A DNA stretch of 64,000 bases from Vibrio splendidus (GCF_001557875.1 NZ_LNRF01000003.1:124001-188000), one strand, 5' to 3'. Positions 8,891 through 18,477 are shown, numbered from the stretch's first letter. A program made the numbers and translations. The notes: a model not told the origin generated them from the sequence alone.

Positions 8891-11329
8891 ATGACGAATA
8901 AGAAAGAATCTGGGGTAATGAATCTTACTCGAAGAGGCTTCATGAAAGCTTCTTCTGCAGTAGGTAGTGCAGCCGCACTTGCGGGCGGTATCGCGTTACC
9001 TTTCAAATCCAAACCAGTAGCGGCTGCGGTTGCTGAGAATGTGGACGAGAAAATCGTATGGAGTGCATGTACGGTAAACTGTGGCTCTCGCTGCCCGTTA
9101 CGTATGCATGTACAAAACGGTGAAATCAAATACGTAGAAACCGACAACACAGGTACTGACGAATACGGTCATCACCAAGTGCGTGCGTGTCTACGTGGTC
9201 GCTCGATGCGCCGCCGTGTTTACAACCCAGATCGCCTAAAATACCCAATGAAACGTGTGGGTAAACGTGGTGAAGGTAAGTTTAAGCGTATTAGCTGGGA
9301 AGAGGCTTACGATGAAGTCGCTGGCACCATGCAACGCCTTATCAAAGACTACGGTAACGACACTATCTACCTAAACTACGGTACAGGTACACTGGGCGGT
9401 ACGGTTACTAAATCTTGGCCACCAGCTCAAACGTTGATTGCTCGTCTAATGAACCTAAGTGGTGGTTACCTAAACCATTACGGTGACTACTCAACAGCGC
9501 AAATCGCGAAAGGCTTGAGCTACACCTACGGTGGTTGGGCAAACAACAACTCTTTCTCTGACCTAGAGAACACTAAGCTTAACATCCAATTTGGTAACAA
9601 CCCTGCCGAGACACGCATGTCTGGCGGCGGTCTGATCCACCACTACGTTGAAAGTAAAAACAAATCGAACGCAAGAACGATCATCATTGACCCTCGCTAT
9701 ACCGATACTGCTGGCGGCCGCGAAGATCAATGGATCCCAATCCGTCCTTCTACAGATGCGGCATTGGTAGCGGGTCTTGCACACGTGATGATCACTGAAG
9801 ACCTTGTCGACCAACCGTTCCTAGACAAATACTGCGTAGGTTACGACGAGAAGACTCTGCCTGCATCAGCGCCTAAAAACAGCGACTACAAATCTTACAT
9901 CTTAGGTTTAGGTGAAGATGGCGTAGAGAAGACACCTGAATGGGCCTCTAAGATCACAGGCATTCCAGTTGATACTATCGTTAAGCTTGGCCGTGAAATG
10001 GGCACAGCAAAACCATGTGCAATCCACCAAGGTTGGGGCCTACAACGTACAGCGAACGGTGAACTAGCTTGTCGTGCAATCGCGATGCTGTCGCTACTCA
10101 CTGGTTCTGTGGGTGTATCAGGTGGTTCAACAGGTGCTCGTGAAAGTGACATCAACATTCCGTTTGTTCGCTTCCCTACTGTGCCAAACCCAGTTGAAAC
10201 ATCAATTTCAATGTTCATGTGGACAGATGCGATTTACCGTCACCATGAAATGACCGACATCACTGATGGTGTTCGCGGTGCAGAGCGCCTTAAAAACCCA
10301 ATCAAGATGATCTGGAACTATGCAGGTAACTGCATCATCAACCAACACTCAGACATCAACAAGACTCACGCGATTCTTCAAGATGAAAGTGCGTGTGAAA
10401 TGATTGTCGTGGTTGATAACCATATGACTTCTTCTGCGAAATACGCCGATATCATCCTGCCAGACTTAACGACGTCAGAGCAAGACGACTGGTGTATGGA
10501 TGGTAAAGCATCGAACATGCCTTACTTCATCTACGCGCAAAAAGCGATCAAGCCTCAGTTCGAAGCGAAATCTATCTACGAGATGTGTTCTCAACTGGCG
10601 AAACGCATGGGCGTAGAAAAAGAATTCACAGAAGGCCGTACTCAAGAGCAATGGATTGAGCATCTTTACGCTGAAACTCGTAAGAACGATCCAACACTGC
10701 CAACCTTCGAAGAGATGAAAGAGCTGGGTATCTACAAACGTAGCTATGACCACCACTACATCGCTTACGAAGATTTCCGCAAAGATCCTGAAGCGAATCC
10801 ACTGACCACACCAAGTGGCAAGATCGAGATCTACTCAGAGCAACTGGCTGATATCGCGAAGACTTGGAAATTGAAAGAAGACGAAGTGATTCACCCTCTT
10901 CCGATTTACGCCGATTCTTTTGAAGGCCACAACGACCCATTAGCAGAGAAGTACCCACTTCAGCTAACTGGTTTCCACTATAAGGCTCGTACTCACTCGA
11001 CTTACGGCAACGTTGCAGAAATCAAAGCAGCAGCACCGCAAGAGTTGTGGATCAACCCAATTGATGCGAAAGAACGTGGTATCGAAAACGGCGACATGGT
11101 GAGTATTTTCAACGACCGTGGCGAAGTACACATTCCAGCGAAAGTGACACCAAGGATCCTTCCTCGAGTTGTCGCGCTAGGCGAAGGTGCATGGTACGCA
11201 CCAGATGGTCAGAAGATCGACCATGCAGGCTCTATCAATGTGCTGACCACTCAGCGCCCGAGCCCACTTGCTAAGGGTAACCCTCAGCATACAAACCTAG
11301 TTCAAATCAAAGCGCTAAAGAAAGCATAA
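8891..11329 (+). CDS. dmsA: anaerobic DMSO reductase catalytic subunit DmsA
   Basis: Periplasm-facing molybdopterin oxidoreductase reducing DMSO or similar S/N-oxides at the end of anaerobic respiration. The 812-residue product carries a twin-arginine signal (LTRRGFMKAS, residues 12-21). A 4Fe-4S motif follows in WSACTVNCGSRCPLRMHV with a fourth Cys in RACLRG, and YGDYSTAQ contains the serine expected to ligate molybdenum. Long stretches are near-identical to E. coli DmsA (ACLRGRSMRRRVYNPDRLKY, TQRPSPLAKGNP). The frame opens upstream at 8858, but the ATG at 8891 has an AAAGG site and a sensible signal peptide. First gene of dmsABC. Confidence 0.95.
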   Translation: MTNKKESGVMNLTRRGFMKASSAVGSAAALAGGIALPFKSKPVAAAVAENVDEKIVWSACTVNCGSRCPLRMHVQNGEIKYVETDNTGTDEYGHHQVRACLRGRSMRRRVYNPDRLKYPMKRVGKRGEGKFKRISWEEAYDEVAGTMQRLIKDYGNDTIYLNYGTGTLGGTVTKSWPPAQTLIARLMNLSGGYLNHYGDYSTAQIAKGLSYTYGGWANNNSFSDLENTKLNIQFGNNPAETRMSGGGLIHHYVESKNKSNARTIIIDPRYTDTAGGREDQWIPIRPSTDAALVAGLAHVMITEDLVDQPFLDKYCVGYDEKTLPASAPKNSDYKSYILGLGEDGVEKTPEWASKITGIPVDTIVKLGREMGTAKPCAIHQGWGLQRTANGELACRAIAMLSLLTGSVGVSGGSTGARESDINIPFVRFPTVPNPVETSISMFMWTDAIYRHHEMTDITDGVRGAERLKNPIKMIWNYAGNCIINQHSDINKTHAILQDESACEMIVVVDNHMTSSAKYADIILPDLTTSEQDDWCMDGKASNMPYFIYAQKAIKPQFEAKSIYEMCSQLAKRMGVEKEFTEGRTQEQWIEHLYAETRKNDPTLPTFEEMKELGIYKRSYDHHYIAYEDFRKDPEANPLTTPSGKIEIYSEQLADIAKTWKLKEDEVIHPLPIYADSFEGHNDPLAEKYPLQLTGFHYKARTHSTYGNVAEIKAAAPQELWINPIDAKERGIENGDMVSIFNDRGEVHIPAKVTPRILPRVVALGEGAWYAPDGQKIDHAGSINVLTTQRPSPLAKGNPQHTNLVQIKALKKA

Positions 11330-11340
11330 GGTAGGTTGGA

Positions 11341-11961
11341 ATGAAACAATACGGCTTTTACATTGATTCAAGTAAATGCACGGGTTGTAAAACCTGTCAG
11401 CTTGCTTGTAAAGATTATAACGATCTCGACATCAAAACGAACTACCGTCGCGTATACGAATACGCAGGTGGTGGCTTCACTCAAGATGGCGATACCTGGG
11501 TTCAGAAAGATGTTTTCTCTTACTACCTGTCTATCGCTTGTAACCACTGTACTAACCCTGCGTGTGTGAAAGTGTGTCCTTCGGGTGCAATGCACAAACG
11601 TGATGAAGACGGCTTGGTTGTGGTTGACGAAAGTGTGTGTATTGGTTGTCAGCACTGTAGCAATGCGTGTCCTTACGGCGCACCACAATACAATGCTAAG
11701 AAAGGTCACATGACTAAATGCGATGGTTGTTACCGACGTGTTTCTGAAGGCAAACAGCCTATCTGTGTTGAATCTTGCCCACTTCGTGCATTGGAGTTTG
11801 GTGAAATCAATACACTTCGCGAGAAGTACGGCTCTGGTGCGGATGTGGCTCCCCTGCCATCTTCAACAGAAACGCTACCAAACATCGTGATTAAGCTGAA
11901 CAAAAACGCGAAACCGACTGGCGATACCAGTGGTCACTTAGCAAACCCGAAGGAGGTGTAA
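11341..11961 (+). CDS. dmsB: DMSO reductase iron-sulfur subunit DmsB
   Basis: Electron-transfer subunit of 206 residues (E. coli DmsB has 205) carrying electrons from DmsC to DmsA. Four ferredoxin-like Cys groups are visible: CTGCKTCQLACKD, CNHCTNPACVKVCP, CIGCQHCSNACPYG and CDGCYRR...CVESCPLRA, consistent with four 4Fe-4S clusters. There is no signal peptide; it would be exported with DmsA through Tat. It starts 11 bp after dmsA behind a GGTAGGTTGG site, and dmsC begins one base after its stop. Confidence 0.96.
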   Translation: MKQYGFYIDSSKCTGCKTCQLACKDYNDLDIKTNYRRVYEYAGGGFTQDGDTWVQKDVFSYYLSIACNHCTNPACVKVCPSGAMHKRDEDGLVVVDESVCIGCQHCSNACPYGAPQYNAKKGHMTKCDGCYRRVSEGKQPICVESCPLRALEFGEINTLREKYGSGADVAPLPSSTETLPNIVIKLNKNAKPTGDTSGHLANPKEV

Positions 11962-11962
11962 G

Positions 11963-12808
11963 ATGATTTTTCATGAGTGGTCTTTAATCTTCTTTACAGT
12001 GCTAGCGCAAACTGCGGTTGGTGGTTACTTACTAATTGGCACACGTGCGCTGGTACTTGGTCATGACGAAGAGAAGCTGAACAGCTACAAGATTCCAATG
12101 TTCATCCTATGGGCACTGATGGGTCTTGGCTTCATGTTCTCGACAACGCACCTTGGCTCTCCACTGCGCGCGTTTAACGCTTTTAATCAACTAGGCTCGG
12201 CTTGGTTGTCTAACGAAGTGTTCTTCGGTGCGGCATTCTTCGCTGTCGGTGGCCTGCAATGGTTACTGTCGGTAGTTAAGAAAGGTGGCGTTGCTATCCA
12301 GAAAGCACTGATGGTTGGCGCGATGGTACTGGGTGTTATCTTCATGTACGCGATGATCAACGTATACATGATCAACACCGTACCGACGTGGGACAACATC
12401 TACACACCACTGAGCTTCATCATGACGATGGTTGTGGGTGGCTTGCTGTTATCTCAGTTCGTGATTGTATTCGCAAACGACAGTCGCTTTACGGTTGACC
12501 GTAACATCACCATGCTGGCTGTTATCGCTGTTGCTATCAGCTTGCTTGTGACAGTAGGAAAACTGAACCTAATCGGTGACATCCAAACTTCAGCGGCAAA
12601 AGCGTCTGAGTTAGTCGATGGTTTAGGTAGCTATGTGATTCTTCAAGTGGCACTGCTAATGGCAAGCTTGTTGATTTGGATTCTACCTATGCTGAACAAA
12701 GCAAAAGTTAACCCAGTTAACCTTGGCTTAGCACTGGTATTGTTCTTGGCTTCAGAGTTAATCGGCCGTGGTTTGTTCTACAGCCTACATATGACAAGCG
12801 GTTTGTAA
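11963..12808 (+). CDS. dmsC: DMSO reductase membrane anchor DmsC
   Basis: Integral inner-membrane subunit that anchors DmsAB and oxidises menaquinol. The 281-residue protein is strongly hydrophobic with about eight membrane segments, opening with FHEWSLIFFTVLAQTAVGGY as in DmsC. The signature THLGSPLRAFNAFNQLGSAW and SELIGRGLFYSLHM near the C-terminus are typical. A strong AAGGAGGTG site lies in the end of dmsB. It is the last gene of the operon and is followed by two adjacent hairpins. Confidence 0.95.
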   Translation: MIFHEWSLIFFTVLAQTAVGGYLLIGTRALVLGHDEEKLNSYKIPMFILWALMGLGFMFSTTHLGSPLRAFNAFNQLGSAWLSNEVFFGAAFFAVGGLQWLLSVVKKGGVAIQKALMVGAMVLGVIFMYAMINVYMINTVPTWDNIYTPLSFIMTMVVGGLLLSQFVIVFANDSRFTVDRNITMLAVIAVAISLLVTVGKLNLIGDIQTSAAKASELVDGLGSYVILQVALLMASLLIWILPMLNKAKVNPVNLGLALVLFLASELIGRGLFYSLHMTSGL

Positions 12809-12852
12809 TCGAGTTCTTACAGACATGAGTTGCGTGTAAACATCGCTGCTTG

Positions 12853-12882
12853 TTTGGTTATCTAGAAGGCTAGATAACCAAA
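12853..12882 (+). repeat. 13-bp perfect hairpin after dmsC
   Basis: A perfect 13-bp inverted repeat (12853-12865 with 12870-12882) with an AAGG loop directly precedes and abuts the terminator stem. It may protect the dmsABC transcript end; no T run follows it. Confidence 0.6.
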
Positions 12883-12916
12883 AGGCCCAACACCTATTTA
12901 GATGTTGGGCCTTTTT
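12881..12916. terminator. terminator between dmsC and the CinA-like gene
   Basis: A 12-bp GC-rich stem (12881-12892 with 12903-12914) followed by TTTTTATTT. The A-rich left side lets it also serve the minus-strand gene ending at 12970. Confidence 0.85.
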
Positions 12917-12969
12917 ATTTCGTTTTTTCTAGCGTTTTTAATACAGACTTAGCGAGTTCGCTTACATAG

Positions 12970-14208
12970 CTACTTAATGATAGCCGCTGGAATAAACATG
13001 TCTTTCAATCGCTTAACCGAAGAATAAGTACCAAACATCGGTTTGTTGTCTAAATGCCTTCTCAGCATATCGGCGGCAACGGTCTTAATCACGTTGCGTT
13101 GGTCTTTACGCGAGTACTGACGATAAAACTCAAGTACCTGCCCCCACTCGCCTGCTTCAGTCGACAATGCAACGCTGAATGTGTTGCCTTCCAGTTTACC
13201 AGTCACCAAAGCCAATTCAGTTCCGCACTTCTCTCTTGTTGCTCCAGCCAGCGCAAAGGTCGCGGCTAATGGATCGCTCTTTTCAAGTTCGCTCTCTTTT
13301 GGCTCAGCCATCACCCATGAGTGTCCGAAGCAATCTTCTATCTGCTCATTCAATTGCAGCCACGCTGACAGTGAACCTTTGGTCGACACTTCAGACACAG
13401 ATAACGTCTTCTTTTTTTCCGCCATGATGTGTCCAATATGGTCAATCATCGGCTCATCAACACTCACGACATTACTCTCTAGCAGCTTGTAAACCATCTG
13501 CAGAAGCTTAACGCGAGTTTCTAAGTCTGCCTTAGGACCAAACAGTTTAACCTCAATGAATGGCAGATAAGAGCGATAACCCAACTCATAACCTTCTGGC
13601 AGCTTTAGTTGGTCCAAAACATCAGAGATACCAGACTCAGACAAACCAAACGTAAACAGTCGACTGCATTCAGAGGCAACCACTTGAGGGTAGGTACGCG
13701 ACAAGTCAGGAAGAATCTCAAACGTGACCATGCGTTTGAACTCACTCGGTACACCCGGCGTGAAATAGAAAGTCGCATCGTTGATTTTCAGTTTGAAGCC
13801 ACAAGCCGTCCCCACAGGGTTATCGACAATATCTGAACTCGCAGGTAACAAAGCTTGTTTAAGATTGCTGTCAGGCATGGGCATGCCACGTCCGGAGAAC
13901 ATCTCTTCCATACGAGAAAGCCATTCAGGGAACATGACGAGTTTCTGCTCAGAAGCCGTTGCAGCGGCTGCAGCACTCATATCATCGGTTGTTGGCCCTA
14001 GACCACCATTAACGATAACCACATCATAGTTAAAGCTCAGCATCAACAGTTCTTCAACAAGAGCATTCATTTGATCACCCACAGTTGAGCGCTTAGCAAG
14101 AGCAAAACCATGCTGATAAAACTCACCAGACATCCAAGCTGCGTTTGTATCTACAATGTCTCCATGAAGAACTTCTTCACCTGTACTTAACATTGCGATT
14201 TTCGTCAT
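12970..14208 (-). CDS. yfaY: CinA-like protein (YfaY type), MoCF-like domain
   Basis: A 412-residue CinA/COG1058-family protein. The N-terminal molybdopterin-binding-like domain is clear: MLSTGEEVLHGDIVDTNAAW, the substrate motif NGGLGPTTDD near residue 70, NPVGTACGF and FTPGVPSEFKRM. The C-terminal half is too diverged for me to identify an active NMN deamidase (PncC) domain, as in enteric YfaY. The frame opens at 14244, but the ATG at 14208 gives the family start and follows an AGGGAT site. Exact activity is unknown; a pyridine-nucleotide repair role is a family-level inference. Confidence 0.85.
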   Translation of the reverse strand: MTKIAMLSTGEEVLHGDIVDTNAAWMSGEFYQHGFALAKRSTVGDQMNALVEELLMLSFNYDVVIVNGGLGPTTDDMSAAAAATASEQKLVMFPEWLSRMEEMFSGRGMPMPDSNLKQALLPASSDIVDNPVGTACGFKLKINDATFYFTPGVPSEFKRMVTFEILPDLSRTYPQVVASECSRLFTFGLSESGISDVLDQLKLPEGYELGYRSYLPFIEVKLFGPKADLETRVKLLQMVYKLLESNVVSVDEPMIDHIGHIMAEKKKTLSVSEVSTKGSLSAWLQLNEQIEDCFGHSWVMAEPKESELEKSDPLAATFALAGATREKCGTELALVTGKLEGNTFSVALSTEAGEWGQVLEFYRQYSRKDQRNVIKTVAADMLRRHLDNKPMFGTYSSVKRLKDMFIPAAIIK

Positions 14209-14418
14209 ATTTCTATCCCTTGTTGTCATAAAAAGACACTGCATTATTTACAAACTGGTCTATGGTTGAATTTGGAGCAATTCGCCTTTTCACTAATATT
14301 AATAATGTTAAACCTAAGGTTTTCTTAGGAAAAGCTATAAATTATTAGTTCCCTAAATCAGGCATTTAATAGATAATTGTGACCCTGATCAATTCCAAAC
14401 TTTCTCATGGAGACCCTT

Positions 14419-15327
14419 GTGGCCAAATCACCGTTACTAGCAAAGGTTACTGCTGCATTTTCAATGCTAATGTCAGTTAACTCGGTTGCAAGCCAATACG
14501 ACTTCGACCAGCCAATCAACCTTTCTTACTCGGATGAATGTGCTCAAGATTACTGTTTTAATGACAACTTGTATACCTACAAGCCTAGTACCAATTACGC
14601 ACTGAGCGAATCGAGTGATGAGTACGACTTCTCAATCCAACAACCAAAACACATGTTGGTGAGCCAGGAGAAAGATTGGGATTACCTAATGGGTCAAACC
14701 TACACCATTCTAGGCTTAAGTGTCGCGACAGTGGGTCTAATGACTCTGCTCCCTGAAAGTATTACTAAGTGGGATGATGACCAACGTGATATCAGCTCAT
14801 TAGGTAAAAAGTGGAAAGATAACGTTTCTGAAGGCCCAGTATGGGACCGTGACGAACACTTCCTAAACTACGTAATGCACCCATATTTCGGTGGTGTTTA
14901 CTACACCGCAGCTCGACACGCAGGTTACGACGAGTTTGAGTCATTCTTATACTCTTGGACTATGTCGACGTTCTTCTGGGAATACGGCGTAGAAGCATTT
15001 GCTGAAGTACCTTCATGGCAAGATCTCTTCATCACACCTTTCTTCGGTGCGGTTGTGGGTGAAATAATGCTAGAAACCGAGCAAGATATCATTGCTTCAG
15101 GTGGCGAAGTGATGGGCTCTCAAACGATGGGTGATGTGTCGCTATTCTTCCTTAACCCTGTTGGTCATATTCATTACTGGGTAAGTGATGCATGGGGCGG
15201 TGACGCAGAAGTGAACCTGAATACTAACCCTTGGTGGGATAACCAAGACGCTGCGCGTTTTGCTTACGATGCTGGCGCACCATACGACTCTCAGTTTGTT
15301 GGCATGAACTTCAAAGTAACGTTCTAA
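14419..15327 (+). CDS. DUF3943-family exported protein
   Basis: A 302-residue protein with an N-terminal signal-like stretch (LLAKVTAAFSMLMSVNSVAS). The body has the pattern I associate with DUF3943: a hydrophobic segment YTILGLSVATVGLMTLLPES near residue 95, DEHFLNYVMHPYFGGVYYTAAR, and TMSTFFWEYGVEAFAEVPSWQD. Function is unknown; an outer-membrane or periplasmic location is inferred. The best start is GTG at 14419, 7 bases after a GGAGA site; the ATG at 14407 has none. The gene stands alone and ends in a terminator. Confidence 0.75.
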   Translation: MAKSPLLAKVTAAFSMLMSVNSVASQYDFDQPINLSYSDECAQDYCFNDNLYTYKPSTNYALSESSDEYDFSIQQPKHMLVSQEKDWDYLMGQTYTILGLSVATVGLMTLLPESITKWDDDQRDISSLGKKWKDNVSEGPVWDRDEHFLNYVMHPYFGGVYYTAARHAGYDEFESFLYSWTMSTFFWEYGVEAFAEVPSWQDLFITPFFGAVVGEIMLETEQDIIASGGEVMGSQTMGDVSLFFLNPVGHIHYWVSDAWGGDAEVNLNTNPWWDNQDAARFAYDAGAPYDSQFVGMNFKVTF

Positions 15328-15402
15328 TTCGTCTCTAGTATTACTCAATATAAGTTATTGAATATAAGTTGCTGGATCATCAATCACAGTGACAATTCTT
15401 CT

Positions 15403-15430
15403 AAAAAGCGGCTCTCTAGCCGCTTTTTTT
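15403..15430 (+). terminator. terminator after the DUF3943 gene
   Basis: Stem AGCGGCT/AGCCGCT (15407-15413 with 15418-15424), extended by flanking A and T runs, with seven T following. Confidence 0.8.
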
Positions 15431-15594
15431 GTGCCCTACTCTTCATTCTCTTTTTTTGCATCGAAGCTTAGTTTCAAAAATTGACCTAGGTCAAACATTG
15501 TTCGATGTAACCTTCTACACTGAAATTAAAGAACTTTATCGCGTGATATCAAACATTTAATTAGCAAAGAATAATTGAAACCTTGGGGGCTGAT

Positions 15595-16107
15595 ATGAAC
15601 AGTACATTTATCGTAAACTTTATCGGAAAAGCATCACCAGCAACAATCAAACAGCTTGCTGCGGTTACTCACGAAAACGACGGCAAATGGCTCATCAGTA
15701 AAGTGAACTTTATTGAAGACCAAGTCGCTGGCGTACTAAAGGTTCAACTTCCAGCCATCAACGAATCGATTGTCAAAGAAGCGTTTAGCGCCAATCCGGA
15801 TCTCATCGTGCAGTTTGTCGATTCCGATCATACGCACAATGCTCAAGACACAATCCATCACTTAAGGCTCGACTCTAACGACCGAGCAGGTATCGTCAAC
15901 GAAGTGACACATGTATTAGATAGACAAGGGATCAGCATTCTAGATATGGATTGCCACCGAGTCTTTATCGCTGGTGGAGGTGGTGTTAGTTCAAGCTTAT
16001 TCACTTCAAAAATCGCCGTTAAGCTGCCAATTGAAGTTCAAATCGATGATGTTGTTAATGAACTCGAAACCCTTAGCGAAGATACTCGAGTAATGATTGA
16101 AAGCTAA
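15595..16107 (+). CDS. tandem ACT-domain protein, GcvR-like
   Basis: A 170-residue cytoplasmic protein resembling GcvR, which blocks GcvA at the glycine-cleavage operon. One ACT-like half opens with FIVNFIGKASPATIKQLAAV; the other has the clearer LRLDSNDRAGIVNEVTHVLD near residue 95. A Gly-rich insertion (AGGGGVSSS) interrupts the second domain. No DNA-binding domain is visible, so a protein-protein or small-molecule sensing role is inferred. The start is the ATG at 15595 behind a GGGGG site; an upstream TTG at 15583 lies within that site. It is monocistronic and no glycine-cleavage genes are near. Confidence 0.72.
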   Translation: MNSTFIVNFIGKASPATIKQLAAVTHENDGKWLISKVNFIEDQVAGVLKVQLPAINESIVKEAFSANPDLIVQFVDSDHTHNAQDTIHHLRLDSNDRAGIVNEVTHVLDRQGISILDMDCHRVFIAGGGGVSSSLFTSKIAVKLPIEVQIDDVVNELETLSEDTRVMIES

Positions 16108-16117
16108 TTAAACTTTA

Positions 16118-16147
16118 CCTCCTGACGGTGCACTTATCGTTAGGAGG
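16118..16147. repeat. 10-bp hairpin after the ACT-domain gene
   Basis: Arms CCTCCTGACG and CGTTAGGAGG (16118-16127 with 16138-16147) pair with one G-T. No T run follows, so it is a weak terminator candidate only. Confidence 0.4.
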
Positions 16148-16297
16148 TTGCCTCACAGCCCCCCTCCCTTACATAACTTACAAAAAAAACGCATCAAAAC
16201 CCCAAAAACACATAACTATGACATATGAAATTAAGCATTTATATATTTTTTTTGATACGATAGATATCTTATATAATTTAGTAGCTTAGGTTCACAC

Positions 16298-17938
16298 ATG
16301 GAAAGAAAAAGGTCGAGTTGGCAGCTCAATGTCACCTCAGCAATCCTTCTTACGACACTGTTTAGCGGTTGCAAAAGTGGTCATGAAAATAACGATAGTG
16401 GAACAACTACTACGGGAACAACTTCAAGTACGTCATCTTCCCCTATTACGCTTAGCATCCCAAATAGTGTCTCATTTTCTGAACCACAATCAGGGTCGAA
16501 AACAGAATCCATTACCGTTTCTCTTTCCGAAGCATTAGCTCAAGAACTCACCTTAACTATCTTAACCAGTGACGTGACAACTCGCTCTAATGGCACCTTC
16601 AAAAACTACGATGCTATCTCAAGTCAAAACGTCAAAATTGCGGCAGGTGCAACCAGCGCTGCTCTACCACTAAACCTTGTGCACAATAATCTGTACGAGG
16701 GCAGTAAAACACTTCATTACTCTATTAGTGCTGATAACGGTGCAAATTACACTCTTTCAAACGAACGAACTGTAGTAACCATTGATGATAGCGATACTCA
16801 ACCAACCGTTAGTTTTAGTAACGACTTAAGTACCGTTGTAGAAGGTGACAGCATTATTCAACAAGCTGTTTTGAGTCATTACACATATCAAGACGTAACA
16901 CTTACCCTAACTCAAACCGGTATTGCCGCGCCTGAGGACTTTACTGTTGATATAGCAGGGTTAACTCTTAAATTGCCAGCAGAAACCCTATCAACAAATA
17001 TCACTTTTTCTGCTCGTGATGATAGCTTCGATGAAGGTGGCGAATCGGTAATATACACAATAGCTTCCGTTGGTAACGCGACTATCGATTCGAGTAAAAA
17101 CACTCTCGCGTTCTATATTCCTGGACAGAAAAGTTTCAATGATACTGGGTATGTCACTTATTTTGATGGAACAGACTACGACAGCGTCACTCCTCCAGCA
17201 TCACATCCAAATCAAGATGCCGATTTTGGTTTAGATGTCACAAATGGAAGTGAACATTCGGATGGGGAATATGGCTTTCGCTACACCAAGCTAGATGCTC
17301 ACGGAAACCCTCTAATACCTAGCGCTACTGATTGGCGCTGTGTTAAAGATGAGCATACTGGATTATATATTGAAGCAAAACAAGATCCGATAGCACTGCC
17401 CAGCCAGTCCGAGGTCGATACTTGGGTTAAGAACCATAAAGACGACCCTGACGCCAACCCTTACCCTTGGGGCAGTGAATCAAGCTCATGGAGAAGCGCC
17501 TCATACACATATACTTGGTACGACTCTGACAATACAACCAATGGTGGCTATGCCGGAGCACCCAATGATCTCTTGTATAGCGCCGGCCCGATATCTTCTC
17601 AATGTGCGTACATTAATGATGGTTCAGGAAGTAACTACTGTAATACAAGTAGTTATATTAGTAGTCTAAACAGTCGCTCTATTTGCGGTATTACAGATTG
17701 GCGCTTACCTTCACCTGTTGAAGCTCGTTCATTTATCAACTTCAATGTCGGCACTGCACCAGCAGGAGCCATTGATTTCTTTCCTAATCTTGGAGACCGA
17801 CTCTTCACGCACTCTAGCTCTGTTAAACAAGATGGTAGTGCTAGATGTATCGACTCTCAAAATGGAGAGCTTGAGCTTTGTAATAAAAACATCGCAGGCT
17901 CGACAGGAATTGTGGCTGTAAGTGGGGGTATTGAGTAA
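16298..17938 (+). CDS. lipoprotein with Calx-beta-like repeats and DUF1566 domain
   Basis: A 546-residue exported lipoprotein. The signal ends in a lipobox LFSGC with Cys25, followed by a Thr/Ser-rich linker. Two beta-sandwich repeats resemble Calx-beta domains, at residues 50-170 (ending VVTIDDSD) and 170-275 (VSFSNDLSTVVEGD, ARDDSFDEGGES). The last part resembles a DUF1566/Lcl domain: DGEYGFRYTKLDAHGNPL, DWRCVKDEHTGLYIE and the signature GITDWRLPSPVEARSF. DUF1566 proteins are often surface or adhesion-related in Vibrio and relatives, but function here is unknown. Its stop overlaps the next start (TAATG). An AT-rich leader with TATAAT at 16272 precedes it. Confidence 0.8.
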   Translation: MERKRSSWQLNVTSAILLTTLFSGCKSGHENNDSGTTTTGTTSSTSSSPITLSIPNSVSFSEPQSGSKTESITVSLSEALAQELTLTILTSDVTTRSNGTFKNYDAISSQNVKIAAGATSAALPLNLVHNNLYEGSKTLHYSISADNGANYTLSNERTVVTIDDSDTQPTVSFSNDLSTVVEGDSIIQQAVLSHYTYQDVTLTLTQTGIAAPEDFTVDIAGLTLKLPAETLSTNITFSARDDSFDEGGESVIYTIASVGNATIDSSKNTLAFYIPGQKSFNDTGYVTYFDGTDYDSVTPPASHPNQDADFGLDVTNGSEHSDGEYGFRYTKLDAHGNPLIPSATDWRCVKDEHTGLYIEAKQDPIALPSQSEVDTWVKNHKDDPDANPYPWGSESSSWRSASYTYTWYDSDNTTNGGYAGAPNDLLYSAGPISSQCAYINDGSGSNYCNTSSYISSLNSRSICGITDWRLPSPVEARSFINFNVGTAPAGAIDFFPNLGDRLFTHSSSVKQDGSARCIDSQNGELELCNKNIAGSTGIVAVSGGIE

Positions 17939-18477
17939 TGAAACTAAAACTATGCTTAGGTGTAATTGCCTCTCTGTTAAGTGCAAATACCATCGCGCAA
18001 ACCTGCGTGCAAACTCAAACGCCCTCTCACCAAGACGGGCAATTTATTGACCGTAAAGATGGTACATTACTCGACGTAACGACTAATTTGCTTTGGTCAA
18101 AATGCAACCTAGGCGAAACCTACAATCAATCCAATGACACATGTGATGGTACCGCGATTAAATATCAAAATTGGCAGGATGCGCTCATCGCAACTGAAGA
18201 TTCGAATCTGACCACTATCGCAGGTCAGGTTGGTTTTAGGTTACCTAATATCAAAGAGTTAAGTTCAATCGTTGACTATAGCTGTACTAGACCAGCAATT
18301 AACCTGACACACTTCCCGACAACAACCAACGAACCATATTGGACTAATACTCCTGACGCTCATAAAATCAACAGTGACTATGATGGTTTAATTATTGATT
18401 TTGAAGAAGCTTTGGAAGTCATTACCGACCCAGATGATATTCCACATCCTCTTGTTCGATTAGTGAAAACATTTTAA
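17938..18477 (+). CDS. exported DUF1566-domain protein
   Basis: A 179-residue protein with a signal peptide (KLCLGVIASLLSANTIAQ, cleavage expected near residue 21). It contains the DUF1566 signatures DGTLLDVTTNLLWSKC, WQDALIA, FRLPNIKELSSIVDY, the YWTNTPDA segment and a C-terminal LVRLV. Several cysteines suggest periplasmic disulfides. It is translationally coupled to the DUF1566 lipoprotein, which implies the two act together, perhaps in a complex; that is inference. Function unknown. A terminator follows. Confidence 0.78.
   Translation: MKLKLCLGVIASLLSANTIAQTCVQTQTPSHQDGQFIDRKDGTLLDVTTNLLWSKCNLGETYNQSNDTCDGTAIKYQNWQDALIATEDSNLTTIAGQVGFRLPNIKELSSIVDYSCTRPAINLTHFPTTTNEPYWTNTPDAHKINSDYDGLIIDFEEALEVITDPDDIPHPLVRLVKTF

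Noticed and set aside
8851..9150. 99-residue minus-strand frame over the dmsA start
   Set aside because: Fully antisense to dmsA with no ribosome site; a shadow of its codon bias.
10626..10958. 110-residue minus-strand frame inside dmsA
   Set aside because: Antisense to a well-conserved gene; no recognisable domain.
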